From BS750m-G62 sp964577175 (GTDB lineage Bacteria; Planctomycetota; Phycisphaerae; FEN-1346), in the NCBI GenBank assembly GCA_964577175.1, contig CAZNYC010000129.1:1-11531 (forward strand): DNA of 11,531 nt. Direction: 5' to 3'. Made by a program: the position numbers and the translations under genes. Below are positions 1 to 5,908 of this stretch, in pieces. The notes beneath the pieces were generated by a model. It saw nothing but the letters and a program-made list of their open reading frames with translations, had not been told where the DNA came from and made no database searches. How positions within the stretch are numbered: the stretch's first letter is position 1; each line of letters starts with the position of its first letter.

Positions 1-330
1 GTCGTTGTTGGCCTTGATCCACATCGAGACGGTCAGGGCCTCTTCGTCCTCATACGCCCCGCCGAGATCGGTGGTGAAGTTGACGCGGTCGTCGTGGCTG
101 CCGCCCCCGCCGATGTCGACGGACTCGTTGCCCGCGTAGGCGATGGGCACGGTCGTATTGTCGAAGGCGGCGTTGCCCTCGAGTTGACCGCTCGTCGCCG
201 ACCCCGCAAACGGCGTCAGGTCGCCGTCGAACAGCCATGCGTCCACGGGCGTACCCGGCATGATGGGAGCGGCCGATGCAGCCGCGGCCAGGACGGCCGA
301 GATCAGAACAGCAGCAATTGTGCGAGACAT
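1..330 (-). CDS. Secreted LamG / concanavalin A-like lectin domain protein, 5' part only
   Basis: The gene runs off the left edge; 110 codons are visible from the ATG at 330-328. Residues 1-20 form a signal peptide (a short SRT n-region, then an Ala/Val/Leu core ending ASA before AP). After it come the motif WLFDGDLTPF, a short glycine-rich segment and LTVSMWIKAN near residue 105. This order of an opening Trp-x-Phe-Asp, then a loop, then a strand ending in W-I-K is typical of LamG/Laminin_G_3 beta-sandwich domains. A Shine-Dalgarno GGAAAGGGG (345-337) lies 6 nt before the start and fixes it. The protein is presumably exported; the C-terminus, where a PEP-CTERM tail would be, is outside the window, so surface sorting is only a guess from the PEP-CTERM protease nearby. 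Its ligand cannot be told. Confidence 0.72.
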   Translation of the reverse strand, partial: MSRTIAAVLISAVLAAAASAAPIMPGTPVDAWLFDGDLTPFAGSATSGQLEGNAAFDNTTVPIAYAGNESVDIGGGGSHDDRVNFTTDLGGAYEDEEALTVSMWIKANND

Positions 331-487
331 GTGCTACCCCTTTCCGTAAGTGCCTTGCTCACGTCACGTAGCGCCGTCGTCTCCCCCGACACGCCCGGGC
401 GGGTTTGGCCCCGCCAGCCGCATGAAACGGCCTGTGCTCTCGATATGGCGCCTCCCCGCGGAAACCGTGTCCCGCGGAGGGGTTCTT
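331..487 (-). promoter_or_regulatory. Long structured 5' leader of the LamG gene
   Basis: About 157 nt separate the predicted transcription start (near 487) from the ATG. Read on the minus strand it holds three successive hairpins: CCTCCGCGGG pairing imperfectly with CCGCGGGGAGG (482-451), AGGCCG with GCGGCT, and GGCGGG with CCCGCC around a GCCAAA loop. I do not recognise a known riboswitch consensus in it. It may simply stabilise the mRNA or may control translation. Confidence 0.35.
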
Positions 488-493
488 CACACA

Positions 494-521
494 AGTATAA
501 CACAAAACGGCGGAAAGGCAA
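494..521 (-). promoter_or_regulatory. Sigma70-like promoter for the LamG gene
   Basis: On the minus strand, TTGCCT (521-516), a 16-bp spacer and TATACT (499-494). This is an AT-rich island in GC-rich sequence and lies at a sensible place upstream of the LamG gene. Start of transcription is expected near 487. Confidence 0.5.
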
Positions 522-530
522 ATCGCATGC

Positions 531-615
531 CGGGTTTTTTTCGGAACCCGCCCCCGGTGCCCGAAAAGCGGGCAAGAACGTGCCGCCACCCCCGTTTTCG
601 GGCCGAAAACGGGGG
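531..615. repeat. Cluster of three inverted repeats between sppA and the LamG promoter
   Basis: Three hairpins follow each other: CGGGTT/AACCCG (531-536 and 545-550), TGCCCG/CGGGCA with an AAAAG loop (558-563 and 569-574), and a 13-bp near-perfect palindrome CCCCCGTTTTCGG/CCGAAAACGGGGG (589-601 and 603-615). They lie downstream of sppA and upstream of the LamG promoter on the same strand, so they may stop or slow sppA transcription, though none is followed by a clear T-tract on that strand. Confidence 0.5.
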
Positions 616-640
616 GCAACTCTGAACAACCACCGCCCAC

Positions 641-662
641 AGTTAGCACTACAACGCTAACT
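641..662. repeat. Perfect 7-bp inverted repeat downstream of sppA
   Basis: AGTTAGC (641-647) and GCTAACT (656-662) are perfect complements with an 8-nt spacer. The site is 46 bp past the sppA stop. It resembles a protein-binding dyad or a weak hairpin; the arms do not fit the integron attC core consensus. The rest of 616-707 holds nothing else I recognise. Confidence 0.4.
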
Positions 663-707
663 GGTGCGCGGCGGGTACGGAGCCCCCCCCCGCGCTCCCG
701 CGGGCCC

Positions 708-1769
708 CTACCGCCCCGTCCAGAGGTACATGATGCGGGGCGGGCCGGCCAGCGTCTCCGGCCGCAGGTCCAGCAGCGATTCCGCCTTCGCCGTCAGGCC
801 GAACATGTCCATCAGCCCGAACGGACGGACGTACTCGACGACGCGGGCCCGGGCGACGCCGGCCTTCTCGCGGGCGATGTCGACGGCCCGGCCGAAGTAC
901 CCGATCTCGTCCACCAGGCCCCGCTCCCGCGCTTCGGGTCCCATGAAAATACGCCCGGTCGCCAGATCGAGCACGTCCTGGTGGTCCATCCCACGGGCCT
1001 CGGCCACCACGTCCACGAACTGGTCGTAGCCGGGGTCGAGCAGGGCCTCCATGATGTAGTCGCGCTGCTCGGCGGTCATCTCGGCGGAGAACATGTTGGG
1101 CCAGTCCTTCTGCCGGCCGCGCTTCAGCGTCACCGACTGGATGCCGAGTTTGTCCTCCATCAGTTCGTTCAGGAAGAAATACTGCGCCACGATGCCGATG
1201 GAGCCGGTCACGGTGGTCCGCTGGGCCACGATCGTGTCGGCGGCGCAGGCGGCGTAGTAACCGCCGGAGGCCGCCACCGCGTCCATCGCCGCTACCACCG
1301 GTTTGCCGGTCTCCTCGGTGAAGACCTGGACGTGATGGTACAGGGCGTCGCTGGCCGTCAGGTATCCGCCGGGCGAATTGATGCGGAGGACGACGGCGAC
1401 GACGGCGTCGTCGCGGCGGGCGCGGTCGAGTTGGGCCCGGACCCGCTCGGCCAGGGTCTCCTCGATGAGGCCCTGGACGCGGACGACGGCGATCTTGGTC
1501 CCCGACGGGCCGCGATCCACCGTCCGCTCCAGGAACGCGTCCTCTACCGTCCTGCCGCTGAACTGCGTGCCCAGCATTCCGGCCAGGCCGATGACCAGCA
1601 GCAGGAGCACCGCGTTGGCGCCCACCGAGAGAACGAGCAGGACCGTCGCGACGATCGCCCACGCGCGGCCGCGACGCCGCGGCGGGGACGAGGCGGGCGG
1701 AGGGGGGCCGGCGCCGGGGCCGGCGCCGGGGCCGGTCGGCGAGCCGGGGGTATACGCATCATCGGTCAT
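708..1769 (-). CDS. sppA: Signal peptide peptidase SppA, single-domain (36 kDa type), S49 family
   Basis: A membrane-anchored serine protease that degrades leftover signal peptides in or at the cytoplasmic membrane. The 353-residue protein starts with a Pro/Gly-rich cytosolic tail (residues 8-30, coded by a GC-rich 12-bp tandem repeat at about 1707-1738), then basic RRRGR, then a transmembrane segment (about 37-66). The ClpP-like fold follows: INSPGG at 130-135, catalytic Ser168 in AASGGYY, the TTVTGSIGI strand at 185-193 and general-base Lys221 in the KRGRQKD segment, matching the Ser-Lys dyad of Bacillus-type SppA. Length fits the short, one-domain type rather than the doubled E. coli form. 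The ATG at 1769 is preceded by AAGGAG at 7 nt. It has its own promoter (1838-1866) and appears monocistronic. Product is near certain; whether it also has other membrane substrates is unknown. Confidence 0.93.
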   Translation of the reverse strand: MTDDAYTPGSPTGPGAGPGAGPPPPASSPPRRRGRAWAIVATVLLVLSVGANAVLLLLVIGLAGMLGTQFSGRTVEDAFLERTVDRGPSGTKIAVVRVQGLIEETLAERVRAQLDRARRDDAVVAVVLRINSPGGYLTASDALYHHVQVFTEETGKPVVAAMDAVAASGGYYAACAADTIVAQRTTVTGSIGIVAQYFFLNELMEDKLGIQSVTLKRGRQKDWPNMFSAEMTAEQRDYIMEALLDPGYDQFVDVVAEARGMDHQDVLDLATGRIFMGPEARERGLVDEIGYFGRAVDIAREKAGVARARVVEYVRPFGLMDMFGLTAKAESLLDLRPETLAGPPRIMYLWTGR

Positions 1770-1837
1770 GGCCGGTCTCCTTAGGAGGCAGGAAAGCGTT
1801 ACGCGTGGGTACGTTGCGGCACGGACGCCTCGTTCCG

Positions 1838-1866
1838 ATTCTAAACCGGCGGCAGGCGGGAATCAA
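1838..1866 (-). promoter_or_regulatory. Sigma70-like promoter of sppA
   Basis: On the minus strand, TTGATT (1866-1861), 17-bp spacer, TAGAAT (1843-1838). Transcription should start near 1831, giving a leader of about 60 nt. Copy A of the palindromic element ends 24 bp upstream of the -35 box. Confidence 0.6.
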
Positions 1867-1889
1867 TGCCGAGGCGATGCGCGGCGCCG

Positions 1890-2017
1890 TTCGAGCCGGC
1901 CGCGGAAGCGGCCGGCCATTCTCCTCGGCGTTGGCGTGTACCACGCGGATGGAAATGACCCGCTGCTCCCGCCTTCGCCCTTCGGGCTACGGCGGACAGG
2001 CCCGCAGCGGGCTCGAA
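1890..2017 (-). repeat. Palindromic interspersed element, copy A (diverged, reversed)
   Basis: A 128-bp element read on the minus strand from TTCGAGCC (2017-2010) to GGCTCGAA (1897-1890). Its 5' half is nearly the same as the other three copies, while its middle has drifted and is one base shorter. Internal hairpins are kept: GCCC-GAA-GGGC, CCGCC/GGCGG, GCGTG-GTA-CACGC and CCGGCCGC-TTCC-GCGGCCGG. It begins 9 bp after the subtilase stop codon and sits just upstream of the sppA promoter, so it could serve as the subtilase transcript 3' end. Confidence 0.9.
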
Positions 2018-2026
2018 AGGCAAGTG

Positions 2027-3775
2027 TCACGCGGCCCGGCGGCGCCGGACCAGCCACAGACCCGCCATCCCGGCCCCCAGGAAAAAGACCGTGGCGGGTT
2101 CCGGCACCGCCATCCACGCCAGGCCGTACGCCTCCGGCCCGGCCGTGCCGAACACCTGCTGGGGGTACGTGACGCGGAGACCGTACGGCCCGTCGGCCGG
2201 GATGTCCCAGAAGAGATGTTCCACGTCGTTGTAGATGCTCTCCGAGGCCGCCAGGCGGGTCGTGAAGGTGGGGTCCCAGACCTCCAGGTCCAGGTCCGCC
2301 AGGCCGGCGTCGGTGGAGGTCATGGCGGAAATGTCGACCTCCCGGTTGCGGAACCAGCAGAGGGTGGCCGCCAGGGTCAGGTCGGAGGTAAGCGTTTCGG
2401 TGATGAGGAACTCGTGACTGCCGCCCTCGCTCACGACGCCGTAGTCCCACCCCGTGGCCTCCACCGTGCCGCCGCCCAGTCCGGGCACGTCGGTCGTGCC
2501 CGCGAGTTGCTGGTCGTACGCGCGGCCGAGGTTGAGGCGTCCGGCGCCCTGTGCCCAGTCGAGGGATTGCGTGGTGACCGTCTCGCCGCCCACGACCGTC
2601 TGGCCGTTGTCCCATCCGGGGAGTTTGTCGGCGGCGTTGAGGAGGATGGCCTTGACGACGCGGGCGTCGCGGGCCTCGGGGCCCCAGCCCCGGCCCTTGG
2701 CGGCGCTGTCGAGGAGGCTGACGCCGCCCGCCACCAGGGGCGTGGCGAAACTCGTGCCCTGCAGGCCCGAGGTGTAGAAGTCCGGCCCGCCGGCCGGCCC
2801 GTCGGCCGGCCCGTCGAGGCTCGGCCCGTTGCCGCCCGTCTCCCCGCCGTAGTAGGCCGAGACCAGGTCCGTGCCGGGCGCCACGATGTCGACCGCCGCC
2901 CGCACGCCCGAGACCGTCCCGTTGACGGGATCGGCGTAATCCTGCGGTCCGCGGGCGCTGAAGAACGCGACCGACCCGTAGTCGTTAGCGTGGCCGACCG
3001 CGCCCACCGTAATCGAGTTCGCGCCGGAGGCCGGCCAGGTAACCGTGTTCGCGCCGGAACCGCCGTTGCCCGCGGCCGCCACGAACGTCGTGGTGGAGTT
3101 GCGGGTGGCGAACCCGTCGACGGCCACCGCGATGGCGGATTCGGCGGCCGCATCCGTCCCGCCCCAACTGACGTTGACGACGTCGGCGCAGCCGAAGGCG
3201 CCGTTGAACGTGCCGAGGAGCGACCCGACGCTGAGGTCGAACTCCCGGGCGTAGCGGGTGCCGACCCATTCGGTGGCCACGGCCCCGGATCGCAGGTCCG
3301 TGCCGTAGCCGATCCCGTTCGTCAGCGAATTGGAACCGCCTCCCGGCGCCCGGCCGCCGAGCAGCATACCGACCCAGGTGCCGTGGCGGTCGGTCTCGGC
3401 GGCGGCATCGTCGCCCTTGACGTAGGTGATCACGTGGCCGAGCGACTCGTGGCCGCCCGTACCGCCCCAGAGGTGCCCGGCGTCGATGACCGTCGAGACG
3501 GTCCCCTGCCCCGTGACGCCGGCGCCGTACCAGGCGTCGGCCCCGAGGAAGGCGCCGACGTCCATCCCGTTGAAGGCCTCCGGCACGTCGGTCTCGACGC
3601 AGAAGCGGGCCCGAAGGACCTCGTCCGGGTCGATCGTGTAGACGGCCTGCCCCTGGCGGTCGGCCGGCAGGAGGGCCTTGGCGGTCGCCGGACCGGCCGG
3701 CAGGAACGCCGCCACCAGCAGGATGGCAGCCACGGCCCACGTCAGGGTACGCTGCAATGCATGCGCCATCGTCAT
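2027..3775 (-). CDS. Subtilisin-like (S8) serine protease with PEP-CTERM sorting tail
   Basis: An exported protease of 582 residues. A signal peptide spans residues 1-32 (ends GPATA). The S8 domain has catalytic Asp98 (VIDAGH), His131 (DRHGTWVG), oxyanion Asn237 (AAAGNGG) and Ser342 (GTSFATP), in canonical order and all intact, so the enzyme should be active. After about residue 430 comes a beta-rich domain whose DLDLEVWDP and GPYGLRV segments resemble pre-peptidase C-terminal (PPC) domains. The end is a PEP-CTERM tail: VPEPAT (557-562), a hydrophobic segment (563-576) and RRRR (577-580), the signal processed by exosortase for surface sorting. The ATG at 3775 is chosen because AGGAGG (3790-3785) lies 9 nt before it; a second ATG at 3769 is poorly spaced. 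No exosortase gene is in the window. Substrate unknown. Confidence 0.93.
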   Translation of the reverse strand: MTMAHALQRTLTWAVAAILLVAAFLPAGPATAKALLPADRQGQAVYTIDPDEVLRARFCVETDVPEAFNGMDVGAFLGADAWYGAGVTGQGTVSTVIDAGHLWGGTGGHESLGHVITYVKGDDAAAETDRHGTWVGMLLGGRAPGGGSNSLTNGIGYGTDLRSGAVATEWVGTRYAREFDLSVGSLLGTFNGAFGCADVVNVSWGGTDAAAESAIAVAVDGFATRNSTTTFVAAAGNGGSGANTVTWPASGANSITVGAVGHANDYGSVAFFSARGPQDYADPVNGTVSGVRAAVDIVAPGTDLVSAYYGGETGGNGPSLDGPADGPAGGPDFYTSGLQGTSFATPLVAGGVSLLDSAAKGRGWGPEARDARVVKAILLNAADKLPGWDNGQTVVGGETVTTQSLDWAQGAGRLNLGRAYDQQLAGTTDVPGLGGGTVEATGWDYGVVSEGGSHEFLITETLTSDLTLAATLCWFRNREVDISAMTSTDAGLADLDLEVWDPTFTTRLAASESIYNDVEHLFWDIPADGPYGLRVTYPQQVFGTAGPEAYGLAWMAVPEPATVFFLGAGMAGLWLVRRRRAA

Positions 3776-4033
3776 CAGATACGTCCTCCTGCCCCCGGCC
3801 CATCGCTGCCCCCGTCCCGGCGCAACAAAAACGGGGAGCCGGCACCGTGTGCCGACGTCCCCCGTTGCGACGTTTCACGCACCGGCCGGGCGGACTCCCC
3901 CCGCGCGGCCGAAGCCGATTGTAGAAAAAGCGATCGCCGGACGGGATCGTCCCTCCGACAATCGCCCTGGTGCCTGCACCCGTTGTACGGCCCCGGCTCG
4001 CCCCTTACGAACCGGGCCCTGCATCGTCCCCGC
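3776..4033 (-). promoter_or_regulatory. Long structured 5' leader of the subtilase, possible attenuator or small RNA
   Basis: The promoter at 4067-4040 predicts a transcript start near 4033 and a 258-nt leader. It folds into at least three strong hairpins: GGCCCGG.. with CCGGGGCC near its 5' end, a terminator-like hairpin (3963-3924) and a large hairpin (3867-3826). The third has CGGGG/CCCCG and GTCGGCAC/GTGCCGGC arms and is followed by TTTTT, but GCAAC/GTTGC can extend pairing across the T-run. Only the region before 3790 carries the ribosome binding site. The leader could be attenuated, or its first 110 nt could be a separate small RNA. Confidence 0.4.
3924..3963 (-). terminator. Rho-independent terminator-like hairpin inside the subtilase leader
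   Basis: On the minus strand GATTGTCGG (3963-3955) pairs with CCGGCGATC (3940-3932), with two G-U pairs and an inner GGG/CCC, and is followed after GC by TTTTT (3929-3925). It points the same way as the subtilase but lies 150 nt before its start codon and about 70 nt after the predicted transcript start, where a simple terminator would stop the gene being made. Confidence 0.5.
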
Positions 4034-4039
4034 ACTTAC

Positions 4040-4067
4040 TTTATACGGCAAACGGGGAGAAAGTCAA
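4040..4067 (-). promoter_or_regulatory. Sigma70-like promoter of the subtilase leader
   Basis: TTGACT (4067-4062), 16-bp spacer, TATAAA (4045-4040) on the minus strand; the alternative TTTGAC gives a 17-bp spacer. Among the best promoter matches in the window. Confidence 0.6.
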
Positions 4068-4073
4068 ACGGGT

Positions 4074-4099
4074 ACCGCACTGTAGACTTGCAGTACGGT
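4074..4099. promoter_or_regulatory. Inverted repeat overlapping the trxB -35 box, possible operator
   Basis: ACCGCACTG (4074-4082) and CAGTACGGT (4091-4099) are complementary at 8 of 9 positions with an 8-bp spacer. The right arm covers part of the trxB -35 hexamer, and the left arm is just upstream of the subtilase -35. A regulator bound here could affect both divergent genes; none is identifiable from the window. Confidence 0.35.
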
Positions 4100-4117
4100 G
4101 CGGCCGGCGGCTAGTAT
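4088..4117 (+). promoter_or_regulatory. Sigma70-like promoter of trxB
   Basis: TTGCAG (4088-4093), 18-bp spacer, TAGTAT (4112-4117). Transcript start expected near 4124, giving a leader of about 50 nt before the ATG at 4175. Confidence 0.45.
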
Positions 4118-4174
4118 CGAACGTGTCCGGCCCCGATCGCCGGCGTCCGTGGTCCTACAGAGAGGAGTCCTCCG

Positions 4175-5215
4175 ATGGCCGACGACGATGCACCGCTCAC
4201 CGACGGCCCCCCCTCGCGCGAGGTCGACCCCGAGGCGCCGGCCGACGTGACCGGCGAGGTCTACGACGTCATCATCGTGGGGGCGGGCATCGCCGGCCTC
4301 TCCGCCGCCATCTACACCACCCGCGAACGCCTGGGCACCCTGCTCCTGGAACGCCAGATGGCCGGCGGGCAGATCCTCCTCACCGCACGCGTCGAGAACT
4401 ACCCCGGATTCCCGGAACCGATCAACGGCATGGAACTGGCCGACCGCCTCACGCAGCAGGCGAAGCGGTTCGGGGCACGCCTCGAGACCGGCGTGGACGT
4501 GCAGCGGCTCGAAGCGGTCACGGAGGGCGACGAGCGGCTCATCGTCCTCCACGCCAGGGACGAGAAGCGGTACCGCGGACGGGCCGTCATCCTCGCCGTC
4601 GGCAGCGAGTACCGCAAACTCGGGGCGCCGGGCGAAAAACGCCTCAGCGGATACGGCGTGAGTTACTGCGGCACGTGCGACGCGCCCTTCTACCGCGACA
4701 AGCACGTCGTGGTCGTCGGCGGGGGCGACACCGCCCTCGATGAAGGCATCCACATTCTCAAATTCGCCGAGCACGTCACGTTCGTGCTGCGCGGCGAGGA
4801 GTTCCGGGCCGAGCAGATCCTTTTGGACGAACTGGCGCAGTACGGCGACCGGGTGACCGTCCTGAAGCACACGGCGGTCGACGAAATCCTCGGCGACCAG
4901 CGCGTCGAGGCCGTCTTCCTGCGCGACCTGGAATCCGGCAAGCAGCGGACCTACGACTGCGACGGCGTGTTCGTCTTCATCGGCCTCGACCCGAACACCG
5001 AGTGGCTGAAGGGGACCGTCGACATGACGCCGGGCGGTTTTATCCGCACCGACGCCTGTCGGCTGGGCACCAGCATGGAAGGGGTGTGGGCGGCCGGCGA
5101 CGTGCGGACCGACACCCTCAAACAGGCCGCCACCGCCGCCGCCGACGGCGTCACCGCCGCCCTGAACGCCAAGGAATACCTCCGCGGCCGGGGGACGCAC
5201 AAGGCGAGGACGTAA
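4175..5215 (+). CDS. trxB: Thioredoxin reductase (thioredoxin-disulfide reductase family)
   Basis: A cytosolic FAD enzyme that passes electrons from a pyridine nucleotide to thioredoxin. The 346 residues comprise an acidic N-terminal extension (1-28), the FAD Rossmann motif GAGIAG (36-41), GGQILLT (64-70), the redox pair Cys165-Gly-Thr-Cys168 (family usually C-A-T-C), the second Rossmann motif GGGDTA (182-187) and the FAD-closing AAGDVR (306-311). The nucleotide-specificity motif is altered: E. coli has H-R-R-x-x-x-R, whereas here the positions read L205-R206-G207-x-x-x-R211, so one Arg and the His are missing and strict NADPH use is not assured. The ATG is set by AGAGGAG (4161-4167) at 7 nt. 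The protein is somewhat longer than the usual 310-320 residues because of the N-terminal extension. No thioredoxin gene is adjacent. Confidence 0.9.
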   Translation: MADDDAPLTDGPPSREVDPEAPADVTGEVYDVIIVGAGIAGLSAAIYTTRERLGTLLLERQMAGGQILLTARVENYPGFPEPINGMELADRLTQQAKRFGARLETGVDVQRLEAVTEGDERLIVLHARDEKRYRGRAVILAVGSEYRKLGAPGEKRLSGYGVSYCGTCDAPFYRDKHVVVVGGGDTALDEGIHILKFAEHVTFVLRGEEFRAEQILLDELAQYGDRVTVLKHTAVDEILGDQRVEAVFLRDLESGKQRTYDCDGVFVFIGLDPNTEWLKGTVDMTPGGFIRTDACRLGTSMEGVWAAGDVRTDTLKQAATAAADGVTAALNAKEYLRGRGTHKART

Positions 5216-5343
5216 ACGCCGCGGCGTGGGCGGTGCCGTTTGTTTGCCTTGACCTGCGGCCATTTTCCCACTATTTGGTACGTCGAGCCGGCGGGGCGCC
5301 GTTCGGACGAGCGCCCCCGTTGGTTTGGCGAGATACCCGCCTT

Positions 5344-5807
5344 GTGCACCATGTGAAGGACGTGGCGTGCCGCATCTACTTCGACAAACTTCCAGACACA
5401 AGGGAGAAGGTCGCGCGCTTCAAAGGGTACCTGTCCGGCCTGGCGAAGAGCCCGGAGTTCCGGCGGTCGAGGGTGCGGCTGCCCGAGGACCGGATCGCCG
5501 AGGTGCGTTCGCACGATCATGTGGTGCTTCAGTGCCTCGATGTCGTCCTGGGTTCCATACAGTTCCGTCTGAACGACAAGCACAAGCGCAAATCGCCCGG
5601 TTCGCGCAGGCGCGGCAAGAGGACCATTGCCAAGGAGCGGCTCTACAAGGCGATCTACCGTCGCATCGCTGAAATCTACCCATTTTCAATCCGGGGATAT
5701 CCACGGGCATTCGCGGCGATGCGCGCAACCGATGGCGGGATCCGTACAGGCACTGGCGGTTCGTCCCGGCCGAACACGACGTGGACTTGAGCCGGGCCAA
5801 ATCATAA
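5344..5807 (+). pseudogene. DUF3800 family protein remnant, 5'-truncated and frameshifted
   Basis: From about 5353 one frame reads a sequence typical of the C-terminal half of DUF3800 proteins: YFDKLPDTREK, a run of basic residues, SHDHVVLQCLDVVLG and FRLNDKHK, then GKRTIAKERLYK and RRIAEIYP. Just after IYP (near 5683, in a CCATTTTC run) the expected continuation FNPGISTG, then RNRWRDPYRHW and FVPAEHDVDL, is found only in another frame and ends at TAA 5805-5807; the original frame instead stops at 5790. One missing base explains this. The N-terminal half, with the family's Asp-Glu-Ser-Gly motif, is absent, and the 5216-5340 stretch after trxB shows no match. DUF3800 function is not established; it is often found near mobile and defence genes. 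A weak promoter-like TTGACC-17-TATTTG sits at 5249-5277. Probably dead, unless frameshifting is programmed. Confidence 0.65.
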
Positions 5808-5840
5808 AAAACCCCACGGCCGCTATGCCTTTCGGCGTAT

Positions 5841-5857
5841 CCGAAGTGGCACTTCGG
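5841..5857. terminator. Hairpin between the convergent DUF3800 remnant and ymdB
   Basis: CCGAAGT/ACTTCGG with a 3-nt loop lies in the short gap where the two genes converge. On the minus strand a TTTTTT run follows about 30 nt later (5811-5806), too far for a textbook terminator, so the role as ymdB 3' end is tentative. The rest of 5808-5908 shows nothing else. Confidence 0.3.
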
Positions 5858-5908
5858 ACTTCACGGCTCGCAGGGCATCTATATTATCGACCGGTTATCC
5901 GGGGGATG

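Noticed and set aside
331..487. Cyclic di-GMP (GEMM) riboswitch before the LamG gene
   Set aside because: GCACAGG and CCAAACC fragments recall the motif, but the GAAA tetraloop and the conserved second arm are not in place.
641..662. Integron attC-like site
   Set aside because: The arms do not fit the RYYYAAC/GTTRRRY core and no integrase or cassette structure is present.
3776..4033. Sigma54 promoter as seen for some PEP-CTERM genes
   Set aside because: No GG and GC pair at the required 10-bp spacing was found; a sigma70-like promoter is present instead.
1805..4114. Very long plus-strand frame opposite the subtilase
   Set aside because: It is the antisense shadow of a protease with all catalytic motifs intact on the minus strand.
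5002..5343. Upstream extension of the DUF3800 frame into trxB
   Set aside because: The first part is trxB out of frame and the part after 5216 does not look like a DUF3800 N-terminus.
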